64,000 nucleotides of DNA. Source: Dryocosmus kuriphilus (Eukaryota; Arthropoda; Insecta; Hymenoptera; Cynipidae). The position numbers and the translations under genes were made by a program. Shown here in pieces: positions 34,376 to 45,578 of the stretch (the stretch's first letter is position 1; each line of letters begins with the position of its first letter). The stretch is from assembly GCA_038277395.1 (NCBI GenBank), contig CM076190.1, positions 232,964,618-233,028,617 on the forward strand, given 5' to 3'. The notes under the pieces were generated by a model, which worked only from the letters and a program-made list of their open reading frames with translations, ran no database searches and was not told the DNA's origin.

Positions 34376-34447
34376 ATGGAGGCAATCAACAAAATGCGCT
34401 TCCTCGTTTTTGTTTCCCTCGTCTCCTTTTGTTTTGACTTTGTTTAA
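34376..34447 (+). CDS. Short ORF with signal-peptide-like sequence, possible first exon (copy 1)
   Basis: ATG at 34376 (second in-frame ATG at 34394) gives MEAINKMRFLVFVSLVSFCF: a short charged N-region then a strong hydrophobic core, a classic signal peptide. The frame stops at 34445-34447, so a splice donor inside it would be needed. The only GT giving phase 1, as required by the next exon, is at 34,431 (T|GTTTTG), a weak donor. It could be the first exon of the small-exon gene below or chance. The copy at 48,139 is identical. Confidence 0.3.
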   Translation: MEAINKMRFLVFVSLVSFCFDFV

Positions 34448-34749
34448 ACCCACCCGAAATCCAATTACAAAGCTTGACAACGTTTCGGTGCTTAGCAGAA
34501 CCTTATGAAGGCAACACAGTTATCCCTCCTTTTCTTTTGTTTTTCTTGTTTGAGCTTTGCTAGAAGCCGCTTTAAGTGTTTACTTTCATCGGTCCAAATT
34601 TGGTCGGAGAATTTACTTTTATTTGGCAACTTTTTACTTAAGCTCTAATAATGGACGTTGAAAGAGTGTTTTTGGTTTGGATAAATTTTAGATACTCTTT
34701 ATTTATAATCAAAAAACTCGAAATCGTTAGAAGCCTCAATATACATATA

Positions 34750-35691
34750 TACGAGGTGTCATCAAAAAGTAAGGTGACTTTTTATTTTTATCAAAAAATA
34801 TTTATGTATTCATCAACATTGATGTTGTCTCCTTCAAAGTATTCTCCCTCGGATATAATACAGTTGTGCCAGCGCTTTTCTAATCCTCAAAGCATTTCTG
34901 GCAAGCACTTTTTGGTATAGCCTTCAGCTCTTCCAGCGATGCGGCCTTATCTCCTCAATCGTCGCAAAACGGCGTTCTTTCATGGGTCTTTTCAGTTTTG
35001 GAAACAGGGAAAAGTCTCAGGGAGTCAAGTCTGGTGAATACGGTGGCTGAGGCGTTATTATGGTGTTGTTATTGGCCAAAAAATTACGAAAAAGCAATGA
35101 CGTGTGAGCTGGCGCATTATTGTGGTTTCGGAACAAACTTCGCCGACACACGACTCATGACTAAATATCCACTAAAGTTGCTTGGCACGAGCCAAACGAG
35201 ATGCCGCCATCATCAGCAACTTCTCTAATGGTAATTCGACGATTCGCCAACACTATTTTCTTCACTTCTTCAACGTTTTCATCAGCTGTTGACGTGCTGG
35301 GACGTCCAGGGCGAGCTTCGTCATTAACATCTTCTCGGCCTTCCCGAAAGAGCTTGTACTACTTACAAAAATTTTTTTTTAATCAGAGTACACTCATCGC
35401 ATGCTACTGTCAACATTTAAAGTGTTTTGGAGCACTTAATTCCATTTTTTACACAAAACTGGATGCAAATTCTTCCATCCATGTTTTTTTCGACAGCAGA
35501 AAATCACCGAGCACGCAAAACACTGCTAACCTTTATAACTCTCAGAAACAAAAAAAAATGCTATATAGCTGAAACTGTGCACATATTGTTTGGGGCGAGT
35601 GTACCAACATAAGAAAAAAAGAGAACGTATATCGACTGTACGCATCCCGCGAGATTCAAAAAGTCACCTTATTTTTTTATCACATCTCGTA
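34750..35691 (-). mobile_element. Mariner-like element, dead, copy 1
   Basis: 942 bp between terminal inverted repeats (TACGAGGTGTCATCAAAAAG and its partner ending CACATCTCGTA), flanked by a TA target duplication (34,748-34,749 and 35,692-35,693). The minus strand holds transposase remnants: the sequence around 34,985-35,045 corresponds to the S-P-D-L-A-P region, but frames are broken throughout. A non-autonomous relic in what would be the first intron of the small-exon gene. Confidence 0.8.
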
Positions 35692-35942
35692 TATGTGTAA
35701 TCGTAACTGTTATGATATAGCTATAACTGATAGGTTTGATTAGCGCACAATTTTTTATTCAGAGCATATATGAAATGATTCACATATGTGGCCTGATATG
35801 TATTCAGAGGAAATGAATGATAAAAAATTGGAAGCAAACATATGCTTGAAAATTGGTCAAAGTTTTATGAACTAGTACGAAAATACAATTGTGATCGTTG
35901 AAAAAATTCGGTAGTAAAATATCTTCATTCTTTGTCTTACAG

Positions 35943-36023
35943 GCGGCCCTCTGCTTCGAAGGTCAATGCGCCCAACGTTCTTATACGATGATAAGAGAAA
36001 TCTCGTTTACTTCAACTGGAATA
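35943..36023 (+). CDS. Putative 81-nt phase-1 exon, copy 1
   Basis: Bounded by TTTGTCTTACAG and GTAAGTTTAA, both strong splice signals. In phase 1-1 it codes GPLLRRSMRPTFLYDDKRNL then VYFNWN. One alternative frame is also open and one has a stop. The length is a multiple of three, so the exon is frame-neutral. The product is basic at its start and matches no family I know. Confidence 0.5.
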
Positions 36024-37500
36024 GTAAGTTTAACTTTTAGAACTTTTACAATTTAAATTTCTAAACTTTCAGAAAGCTCAATTATTTAATTGATAAGGCT
36101 TTAAATATTATCAATTATTCCGTCATTTAAGTCAGACATTTTAAATATTTTCAAGAAAACCTGTTGACATTCCTTGAAATCTTTGAACCCATGTTGAACT
36201 CTTTTGATTGATTTGAAATAGTTACAGATACGTATGAATCATTTAAAACCCTTTAAAAGTAAAAAAAAATTAGCTTATTTCCTAGAATTCTCTAGAAGTC
36301 CGTTGCAATCTTCTACAATCCTTTAAAACCTTATTAATTCTTTGAAGCCCCTTGAAACTTTTAAATACCCCCAAATTTTTTTAATGCTTGGAGTTCCTAT
36401 GAAATCCTTTAAATCTTATGAAATTCTGTCAAATCTTTTAAAATCGTTGTAAATGCGATCTAGTGAAATCCTTTGGTATCTCTTATGTGAACATAAATTC
36501 AGTGATATCCTTTCAAATTTGTTTTAATTTACATATCTTTCGAAAGTTTTGAAATCCTTAGACATATTCGTAAGCTTTTATGAAATTATAACATTTGCCA
36601 GGCTTCTCAAAGGATTTTGAAGTATTTCCAAATATTTCGAGGCATTTTAAATTTTAAATTTAAGAGACTTCTACGGAAATCAATAATTTCGAAAAATATT
36701 AAATAATAACAGATTTCAAATAATTTCAAGAGATTTTTAAAATTTTAAGGCCTTATAATGTATTTCATAAGTTTTTAATGATTTCATTGAATCTTCAAAG
36801 ACTTTAGTCTTACAAGTTTTTAAAAAGCGTAATGATTTTTGAAGATGAATGCCTAACATAACATCATATTCTTAAAACTTGTAAGATTTCTAAAAGAACT
36901 AATGATTTTTGTTGTAAAAAAAGTCTTTGCGGCGACAATATCCAAAAGTAAAAGATATAATCTTTTTGATAAAGAATATCGACTTAAGGTGAAAACTCCC
37001 AAACATCACCTAAAATTGCTTGAACTTGCAAGTTATGTGCTTGGCCTAATTTTTTTCATTGAAAATTGTCCATTTTCCTGGAATATTCCCTAAAGTGACC
37101 ATAAATTGATGAAACTTCTAAAAATAAATTCCTTAATGGAAAAAATTATTCACAAAACTTTAAAAGTTATTTATAAATATAAGACTCTTTATAAGAGAAT
37201 TATTTCTTTTTTCCTACATCTAAAAATATGTGCTTAATCTTTCTCCTGTTTTTCCTCTCTCGTGAGACAAAATCTCCCCTTTTCCCACTTTTTTGTCATT
37301 TTATTCTACGAGATTCCTGTAATTTGTTTTCTTTTCTACATACAAATGTTGAAAAATTGTAAGTGGTTAGGGAGAATTAACGGTTGCTAAGCGAAAAGTC
37401 ACAGAATTTTAAGAATTTAAATTTCTGGGCACCCAACTAAATTCTAAGTTAATGGAACTTTAATTGTTAAAATAATTTTTAATCTATTTTTTTCTTACAG
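36024..37500. other. Presumed intron, AT-rich
   Basis: Degenerate motifs CTTTAAAATCC/TTTGAAATC throughout 36,100-36,800. No exon-like block found. Confidence 0.4.
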
Positions 37501-37545
37501 ACAAAAGAACAATTACGATTCTTAATCAAGATCATCTAGATAATG
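37501..37545 (+). CDS. Putative 45-nt phase-1 exon, copy 1
   Basis: Acceptor TTTTTTTCTTACAG. The only open frame is phase 1 (NKRTITILNQDHLDN). With the donor GTGATG at 37,546 the exon is 45 nt and stays symmetric. The stronger-looking donor GTAATT at 37,551 would make it 50 nt and throw the next exon into a stop. The block resembles the start of the 114-nt exon (DHLDNGD against DPSDGDK), suggesting exon duplication. Confidence 0.4.
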
Positions 37546-37634
37546 GTGATGTAATTTTTTGGGTACTCTATTAAGTTCTATGTTAAATACTTTTTAAGTA
37601 CAAAAATAATTAATAATCTACACTTTTCCTACAG

Positions 37635-37748
37635 CTCCTAGCATAATTCATAATCTAGATCCCAGTGATGGTGATAAAATCAAAAATGATCAAGGAATTG
37701 TTGCAGTAGTCCGAGGCGGTCAAATTCTTCAGCACCAACCGGCAAATC
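37635..37748 (+). CDS. Putative 114-nt phase-1 exon, copy 1
   Basis: Acceptor CTTTTCCTACAG, donor GTAATTTAAG. Only phase 1 is open (the other two stop within the first four codons), giving 38 codons with PSIIHNLDPSDGDKIKNDQG followed by IVAVVRGGQILQHQPAN. One open frame of three over 114 nt with good splice sites is the best single-exon evidence here, together with the 135-nt exon. Confidence 0.5.
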
Positions 37749-38369
37749 GTAATTTAAGAAACTAAGATACAGACTAAAACAAATAATATAGAATTCTGCC
37801 TAATATCCAATCATGATTTCCATTATCGCTTCTAACCACTCTCTCATTCTTCTTCTTTACTTCTTCTAGCTCACCCCAACTTACTCATCCACACACCTCC
37901 ATGTCCATCGTCTCCTGATATTTTACATACAGTATAGAAATCATAATTGTTTTCCACAATAGATCAAGTCTTAAGGACGATATATTTCAACAAGTAATTG
38001 GCAACTTCAGAAAACGGAAAAAAAAGATATACAATCCTCGATAACATTGGATGGACCGCAGTGTCAGGAAACAAATCAAAGACCCATATATCGTGGGCAG
38101 AAGTCACCCTTATTGTCGAAAATTTATCGAGCACTAAACTCCACAAATTACAAATTAGTAAACAGCAGCTTTCTCTCATTGAAAGCAAAGACAAGCATCA
38201 CAAAATGTTTTTTCAGAAAACTGTTAACCATTTTCTTACTGAAAAGTCTTGACTTTAGGACTTGATAAATTTAGACAGCAAATGTGATTCCCACCTTCCA
38301 TATAGGGTGGATGATTTTTTTCCTGCAACCATATATCTTTCAAAGTTATTCAAGGATTAACTTTGTTTC
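37749..38369. other. Presumed intron with an unassigned 84-codon frame
   Basis: Contains overlapping open frames 37,998-38,252 (no ATG) and 38,047-38,265. Neither has a recognisable domain or a codon signal separating it from the other, so neither is called as a gene. Pyrimidine-AG sites at 37,869 and 37,962 do not give exons in a consistent phase. Confidence 0.35.
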
Positions 38370-38545
38370 TGTTAAAATAACAGAATTGTAAACACTATTC
38401 TGGTGGTCAACGTTAAAAATAGACTTACGGCAAAGTAAACATATGCGATTCATTTTGAACGTGACATCAGCCTCATATGAGATGCAGACGAGTAGGTGGC
38501 GCCAATTCTGCCTAGCATCCAAATACGAAAAGATTTATTCTAACA
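38370..38545 (-). repeat. Copia 3' LTR, copy 1
   Basis: 176 bp. Shares AGCCTCATATGAGATG and AGGTGGCGCCAA with the 5' LTR but lacks about 60 bp including the (TA)n. Confidence 0.85.
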
Positions 38546-38548
38546 CTC

Positions 38549-41520
38549 TCACTCATTGAGTATTTTACATACATTTTGCGACACTAAGCTGCTGAAAAAG
38601 AGCTTAAAACAATCTTTGGGTAGCGCTTTTGTCAGCATATCAGCTAACTGAGAATCAGTTGGAATAGAGCGCACATATATTTCTTTGCTCTCGTACTTTT
38701 CGCGGATGAAGTGATGTCGTACGTCAATGTGTTTTGTCCTTTTATGGAACTCTGGGTTGAGTACAAGGCGGATTGCTCTCTGATTATCAATATTGATAAT
38801 AATTGTTGGATCTCTACATTGACATCCGACATCACTTAAAAGTTGTATCAGCCAGATGGCTTCTTTTGCCGCAGTGCACCCCGGTACATAATCAACCTCG
38901 GTAGTACATAGTATTACCATTTTCTGACGTTATGAGGACCATGTGATTCGACCACCCGCAAGCGTCAGAATGACCTACTGGTGTGAGATCACTCCCATTG
39001 TTTGAGCACAGAATTCCTACGGCTGATGTGGCTCTCAGATATAGAAAAAATTCTCTTTGCAACTTGCCGGTGTTCCAAATTATACTCATCTAAGTGTCGA
39101 CTTAGTGCATTTACTGCAAAAGAAATGTCAGGACGACTAACCATGCTCAAGAAAATTAAAGAACCGACTGCTTCGCTATACGCTATTTCTAAATCAGCTG
39201 TCTTATTTATTTTATGAGATCCTAAAATTATATATGGGTCAGCAGGAATCGACAAAGGTTTTGCATCAATCATATGAAAACGCGAAAAGATTTTCTCCGC
39301 ATAGGTTTTCTGGTGAACGAATATTGAACGTTTTTTGCGGTCTCGAATGAATTGCATACCTAAAAATACCTCAAAGTGGACCCGCACTGAGTCATATCTG
39401 ACGAGTGGGGAGAAGTTTTCTGAATAATCCATCACAGGTCGCTGCGAAAACCTCGGGCACAAAGGCGTGCTTTAAGACGCTCAACATTTCCTGAAGGTGA
39501 CCAGTTGACCTTGAATGTCCACTTCTAGTCAGTCAGCTTTTGACCGGGGGAATGGGAACAATCTATCATATTCCGTTCTTCTGATGAGCTAATAGCTCTT
39601 CGTCAATTGCTTTGTTCCAGAATCCAGTGTCGTCACATGTGGTTGCTTCTTCGTAAGTCAGATTTCCAGATATGGTTACTTTATGAGTTACTGGATCTGA
39701 AGAGAGATAATTTGTGGATTTACCTTGATATCCACTATACTGTAGCTCCTTTGCCTTCTTATCAAGTTTCAGCCGATGATTGTCCGGGACATGAACAAAG
39801 GCATCACATCCGAAAATTCTTGCATGAGATAAATTAGGTTGCTTACACGTCCAAATTTCATAAGTGGTGATATTTTCCACCTGAGTAGATGGAGCCTGAT
39901 TAAGTATTTATACTGCTGTGTTTACAGCCTCAGCCCACTGGAAACGTGGCATATCTTTGGCGTGCAGCATTGACCTGGCACTCTCAATTATGGTGCAGTT
40001 ATCTTTTTCTGAGCGACCGTTCTGCTCAGGAGTGTACGGTGCTGTACTCTTAAGTTGGATACCTCTGTGAATAAGATAATCCTCCATTTGTTTGTTTATA
40101 TATTCTCGGCCGTCGTCGACTCGTAGCACTTTAATTCGTCGACTGAATTTATTTGATACTACAAGCTCGTATTCTTTAAAGTACTGAAACACGTCTGCTT
40201 TATGCCGCATAAAATAAACATATCGCAAGCCAGAGTTATCACCTTTGAAGCCTACGTAGAATCGGCTTCTCCCAAGAACACTGTTGACATCGGACCAATA
40301 ACATCGCTATGTATAAATCTTTCGGGTAGCGAAAAGTTGTCGACATATGTTATTATCTTGTTTGATACCTCTTAGGAATACCTGATTTTCTATCAAAATC
40401 TCGACGGCATTTTACGTGAAATTCACGTCCAGATTTCTTTTTGTGCATACATCCAGTGAGAATAAATTCTTTTTGAAACATGGCACGTATAGCACGTTTT
40501 TAAGCTTCACACTATACCAAACATCATCAATTAACCTTTTCGCATTAACTGTTGCAATTCCATTCACATCACAGATTCCGTTATCACCTAATTCGACGTA
40601 TCCACCTTAGAGTGGTCTAAAAGATGAGAACCACTCTCTTCGGAATGTAATGTGGTTTGATGCACCACTACCGGATAGCCATATATCTTTAATATCGCTC
40701 GCGAGAAGAGGTGATTCTTCACTCTGTGAGATGGCGCTAAGAGCGAACATAGATGAATTCGATACTGGCATCCATCTATCCGGAAAAACACTGTTCGTAA
40801 TAAGAGCTACGATATTACCATTATCTTGTTTATGATGGCTGTTTTTATCGTGATCCTTATCTTTACTTTCATTTCCCTTTTTCGATTTCGGCAATTTTTG
40901 AATAGATGACTTTTCTTGTGACAATAGAAACCCTCTCTGTTTTCACCTTTCTTAGAATCGCCGTTGCTTTTTGACGTTTGGCCGGATTTTGACAGTTTTT
41001 CCCTAGAACTCAAACTCACGGTAGCAAGTGCGCTTGGAAAGTCGTCATTTTCTTTTACGCGTGAGTCTTCCTTCAACCGACGTCATAATAAACTACTCAG
41101 AGTATTCTGTGCTGGATCAACACTCTCCCATGCAGTTACTAAAGCATTATATCTTGAAGGCAGGCTTCCGATCACTTTTGCCATTTTGACGACATCCGAC
41201 ACTTTTTCACCGTGATCTTTGAGTTGCCGTGCCATGTTTTCTATCTATGTAACATGTTAGGACATTGAGTCATTTGTTGCCATCCGGTACTCATGAAACT
41301 TCTGCATCAACATGAGTTTGTTGGATGCAGTTTTTTGTTCTTGTATTGTAGACAACTTTGTCCACATTTGAGCCGGAGAAGCGCGCGTTATCAAATATAC
41401 AAGTTGTGAATATTCCATTGCCGACGAAATTATAAATACGGCTTTTGCATTTTCTTTCGACCACCTGGTCACTTTTTTGGTATTTAGCGGATCCGAAGTT
41501 TTTCTAAACTCGCGCTCGCA
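38549..41520 (-). pseudogene. Copia gag-pol, RT catalytic core deleted
   Basis: In transcription order: gag (41,472-41,257, YLITRASPAQMWTKLSTIQE), a degenerate zinc knuckle (FYCHKKSHLFKNC, first Cys missing), protease (WLSGSGASNHIT, where the usual D-S-G-A reads G-S-G-A), integrase (VLRVDDGREY; EQNGRSEKDN, with the Glu kept), RT start (GFWNKAIDEELLAHQKN), RT end (FLGMQFIRDRKKRSI, SRPDISFAVNALSRHLDEYN) and RNase H (GCTAAKEAIWL, TKHIDVRHHFIREKY, LTKALPK). Near 39,378 the sequence passes directly from FSPLVRYDSVRV to the FLGMQ block, removing the Y-V-D-D core. Several frameshifts also occur. Not autonomous. Confidence 0.8.
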
Positions 41521-41670
41521 CGCACAGACTGACTGGACTGCAACGTCTTAAGATCAACGTTCGAACAAGGGCAATATGGCGCTGTTGCTATGCGCACATC
41601 GGGACGCTATCGACCGCTTGACTTATTTGTCCGTTTTTCTTCTCAGAGTTAATATTACTACGGCCTGGAT

Positions 41671-41686
41671 GTCTGGGCCCACAAGC
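41671..41686 (-). promoter_or_regulatory. Copia primer binding site, tRNA-iMet-like
   Basis: Directly inside the 5' LTR the minus strand reads GCTTGTGGGCCCAGAC. TTGTGGGCCCAG differs by one base from TTATGGGCCCAG, complementary to the anticodon region of initiator tRNA-Met, the half-tRNA primer used by copia. Confidence 0.6.
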
Positions 41687-41926
41687 TGTTAAAATAATAG
41701 AGTTTTAAACACTATTATAGAGGTAAAATTAGGAAGTAGATTGAGGATGAAGTAAATGTATACGATTTATTTTGAGCGTGACATCAGCCTCATATGAGAT
41801 GTAGGCGAGAGCTGATTCCTATCGGATCAAGAGGCGAGACGCTCGTACATATATATATATATATATATACGAGAAGGTGGCGCCAAACCTGCCTAGAAAA
41901 TAAATACGGAAAGACTTATTCTAACA
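41687..41926 (-). repeat. Copia 5' LTR, copy 1
   Basis: 240 bp including a (TA)n tract at about 41,850-41,869. The copy-2 tract is slightly longer. Confidence 0.85.
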
Positions 41927-42177
41927 GTTTCTCGTGTCGTAAAGTTTCCGTTTATTCATTGCAAAGCGTAGGCTGACTTTTTTCTTGACACCACATCTAT
42001 TTCATTCTATACTTCAGCAGCACCTATTTCGATGTCTCGTGTACAAAAAGCTTTACCACGAACTTCTTCGCAAAATAATTACTAATAGGATCACAATCTA
42101 GAGCAATTTAGTATTTCTAAGTAACCCTTTTTCAAAATGTTTTAATAAATGATGACTTTCATTCTTTACACGATCAG

Positions 42178-42312
42178 ATGGTGAAGAAGAGTGCTACGAA
42201 CTACAGGATAATGATCTCGTGTTAAACCCTAATGAAGAACCTAAATCAAAATATTGGAAAGGGTTTTATATTCACCCTCAAATAGACACACATGCACTAC
42301 ATAGTAGAGCAG
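42178..42312 (+). CDS. Putative 135-nt phase-1 exon, copy 1
   Basis: Acceptor TTCTTTACACGATCAG, donor GTAATTTAAA. In phase 1-1 it codes 44 full codons without a stop: EEECYELQDNDLVLNPNEEP, later YWKGFYIHPQIDTHALHSRA. Acidic, with one Cys-Tyr pair. The length is a multiple of three. No downstream or terminal exon could be supported before the duplication junction. Confidence 0.5.
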
Positions 42313-42728
42313 GTAATTTAAAAACTATAATACAATCTAAAAAAAAAATATTATACGGGCATATTTTTTAAGGGGTATTATTGACTAAAGTGCAGTGTCA
42401 AAAAAATTTTACAAAACAGAAAAACTCTGAGCTTTTATCTGTTCTAAAATTGGATAGAAAATTAACTTTCAGCCAAAATTTTTGAATCTGCGACTAAAGA
42501 AATGATACGTCCCTTATGAGAAACAAGTATTTGTAAGTTTTTTGACCTGGTACCTTTTTCGAGAGCAAGAATCGGATTTCCAATATTTATTCCCAAAAAA
42601 ACTACTGGATAAAGTACTAAGCACTACTTGCTTTGCATAAGGTTTTCAAACAAATAAATGAATTTTGGATGAAATATAGTTATATTCCCAAAAACTAAGA
42701 TTAATTTTAGACGAAGTGGCTTAAATTT
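42313..42728. other. Non-coding tail of duplication copy 1
   Basis: AT-rich. A CAG at about 42,473 followed by 15 phase-1 codons and a stop could be a terminal exon but lies in the degenerate repeat background, so it is not called. Confidence 0.4.
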
Positions 42729-43775
42729 AGATTGGTCGGTCGATTGGCAGGGTTGCCCACGTATGATGATTCCCAGAGTATGAAATCTAAGATCAACGAT
42801 TCACGCATATATCCCTAGAGGAAAACAAGCACACGTATATGCTAGTAACCATAGAATATCGTAGAAGCTGCAAGGGAACCCAGGACCCTTTGCAATGGCC
42901 TATTTCCAATCTACGAGGCGACTCAACCTTCGTGCGAACTTCAACTACTAAGCCACCCAAATATTGCGTCATTTATTTTGTGCGACATCCAAGTTTCCTA
43001 CAACCATCTGCCCTTATGGCAGGTTACACCATCACTCAACGGTTGGATTTATTCTACCAAGAGCCCATTGGACTCTGAGATACGTTGTTTTAAATTAGCC
43101 AGCGTGAGAATAAGGCTACATTAATTGGGATTGGCCCGACCTTCACCCGGATACACTTGAAGGACAGCTATAGTAACATTACCTGGACTTGAACCTATCG
43201 CCGGGACAACAATCGTCATCTACGAACCAGCTGTTCATTTGGAATTGATCAAAATATCCATTAAATTACTACAACACAAAGTCATAGGAACCTGCACTCA
43301 CTCTGCAACAGAAATATCGATAATGAAGCAAAATGATCCCATAAAACAGAAAGGCAAGGAAACTTTGAAACAATTGGAGCAAAAGTTATATGAGTTTAGC
43401 TCCCAATGGCAAGTGCAGACAATTCAGTGAAACTTCATACATGGATCCTATGTAGGCATTGGACTGCTGGCTTCACTGTTCCTTTTGCATCTACATCATT
43501 TCAAACTGCTGACCATTGGAGTTATACGCTGTACTTGTGTACGGCAAAAATGAATAACAAACGACACACATGGATCAACAAGATATGTGGTGTCATCACC
43601 CCAAGTGCATCTCACTGAACCTTTGTCATCAGATGGATCAATGGAAGCTCTACAAATCTCGAGAGAGAGGCGGGAGACAGTTTCTTCGGAGATTAACCCT
43701 GTTTCAGCGCCACAATTTAGTCAACAATACAGGCTCTTCAACCTGCCTAGGTTAGTGCACATGATCCCGTGACAC
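42729..43775 (+). pseudogene. env: Env-like 3' fragment, second copy
   Basis: Second copy of 28,964-30,010: the 3' part of the env-like gene of element 2, already full of stops, now abutting the end of duplication copy 1 rather than its own 5' part. Confidence 0.7.
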
Positions 43776-44723
43776 TAAGACTTCGTAGCACACCCGTATT
43801 ACAACAAACCTCTTAAGGGAACCAACAGCTCGTCTAGTACACAAGTGGAGCATTCTGTGCTGTGAAAAAGAAACCGAATTTCTAGTCCAAATTTGCTAGT
43901 TGTTAGTGGAATAAGAATGTGTTGTGTTAAACGTTTACATTCTCTATTGTAAAGTAAGAAAGAATGACGAACTCTATTATTGGACACTAAGGTTTAAATT
44001 GTCCTGTAGACAATAAATAGGTTAAGTATATTTGAAGAATTTCGAAGAGCAAGTTTCCAGGGGGACAAAAGTGCGCTTATCTGATGCATTGACGAATGTT
44101 AGTATTAAGCTAAGTGAAATAGTAAGCTGAAGGCAAGACGCTCTTCATGGGCACAGATAACAATCAGTGACGATAGTTTACATTCCAGGACAGGTTTGTT
44201 ACGGTAGGCATCGCCGATAATGGGTTCGATCTATTAACAGGAACAAAATTAGCGCTGCCTATGCGTAATATAACTAATAAATCCTGTCTCCGGGTATACT
44301 GTCTCTTCGTTCAGCTTATATCATATACACGATCACTGGACTAAGTGCCCAGTGAGAGAGAAAGAGAGAAAAGTGTCAAAGGTGTGGCAGAGCGTACGAG
44401 AACAGCGACTATTGTCGACGCCGTCTACACGCCGGAAAAAAAACAAGGAGAGAAGCACGTCGAAAGCGTACCTTCTTTTTACTATGCTCCGCGGGTATTC
44501 GTGGTGATTCGTAGGACCACCGAAAGTCAAGTAACAAATTCAGTTGTTATTAAAAACCAAAATGTTATATAGATGACTTTCTTAAGTCTCAGTGAGCTAC
44601 CCAAATCCCGAATTTCAGAAATTACTGAATGAGATTAAAATTATTAATAACTTGCAAGCATAATCTTTAGCCTTTAAGAACAGAACGAAATCAATATAGA
44701 ATAATTTAATTAATTGGACAAGT

Positions 44724-44895
44724 TCAGTGCTTTGTGCATTCTGCCCAGAGGGTACTTGTAATGTACCGAGGACTAGAAACAACTGAGGCAAAGAACTGTG
44801 AATGTGAATTCGGGTGACAAGTCGCGGGTAGGAGAAGTGAGTGGATAATCGGTGGATCGTGAGCAGAAGTGCCTGACCAGAGATCACTAACATCC
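44724..44895 (+). repeat. Candidate LTR segment, second copy
   Basis: Duplicate of 30,960-31,131, a third copy of this segment in the window. Confidence 0.6.
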
Positions 44896-44939
44896 AACAA
44901 GTTCAGGCATACCATACTGTAATATGAAGTGCACGGCCT

Positions 44940-44942
<3 letters not shown>

Positions 44943-44972
<30 letters not shown>
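44943..44972. repeat. (CT)15 microsatellite
   Basis: Partner of 31,179-31,206, one repeat longer. Confidence 0.95.
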
Positions 44973-44976
<4 letters not shown>

Positions 44977-45578
44977 CTGCAGAAGCCAAGCGGTCAACTG
45001 TATCTTACATTGTACTTGATCGAATCCACCCTTTTGTTGAAACATTTACATTTGTTAATCATGCCCGTCAGTTTGTGATTAGTGTGCGGTAACAACTAAG
45101 GTTTTGGCTACTTTTTAATGAATATTATTTCCCTGCATTGAACAAAGTTTCCTTAACCATGATTTATTTGAACCTTAACCGCTTCTGAATTTAGAATCAC
45201 GGTGTTATTGTTATTATGTAGAGTATCGGTACTTCGCAAAGGCAGGAACGGACACGGCGAACAGATTGGGAACGCTCGTTCGTAACAAGAGATTTGCAAA
45301 CCTCTTTAGGCTAGAATTTTAATTAAAAAGACAATTAAGCACAGTCGCAAAGAAAAATTAAAAAAACATTATATAAATAACAAAATAATTACAAATCACA
45401 TTTATTCGAAGATATAAGAATTGGTAAGGAACAAATAGGTAGTTAAAAATTTGTTGATTAATTATTGATAAGTGTCAGTGAGTCGAATAACATTTTTAAA
45501 ATATTAGATGACATGCTCACAACGGGGTACAAGCTATACTGAGCGAGCGATGACATCAAACTTTTCCTCGTACATGCA

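Larger units (their letters stand above)
38370..41926 (-). mobile_element. Copia-type LTR retrotransposon, copy 1
   Basis: LTRs at 38,370-38,545 (176 bp) and 41,687-41,926 (240 bp) both run TGTTAAAATAA to TTATTCTAACA on the + strand and are flanked by the 5-bp target duplication GTTTC (38,365-38,369 and 41,927-41,931). The LTRs differ in length through deletions and a (TA)n, so the insertion is not new. It interrupts the presumed intron between the 114-nt and 135-nt exons and was duplicated with it. Confidence 0.9.
28964..42728 (+). repeat. Large tandem duplication, copy 1 (13,765 bp)
   Basis: Begins AGATTGGTCGGTCGATTGG inside env of element 2 and ends GAAGTGGCTTAAATTT. The next base starts copy 2 with the same AGATTGGTCGG. 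Order inside: env 3' part, candidate LTR, (CT)n, GC-rich block, MITE, signal-peptide-like ORF, mariner, exon blocks, copia, exon block. No obvious microhomology at the junction. Confidence 0.95.

Noticed and set aside
37870..37995. Pyrimidine-AG/GT bounded blocks after the 114-nt exon
   Set aside because: Lengths 62 and 31 nt do not give a consistent open phase with the other exons.
37998..38265. Two overlapping frames of 84 and 72 codons
   Set aside because: One lacks an ATG, they overlap out of frame, and neither shows a recognisable motif.
34376..42312. Calling the small-exon gene a bicycle gene
   Set aside because: The exon architecture is similar, but no CYC motif and few cysteines are seen, and the insect order is not known.
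42474..42525. Possible terminal exon after TTTCAG with 15 phase-1 codons and a stop
   Set aside because: It lies within the degenerate TTCAACCAAAATTTTTGAAT repeat background, which produces such sites by chance.
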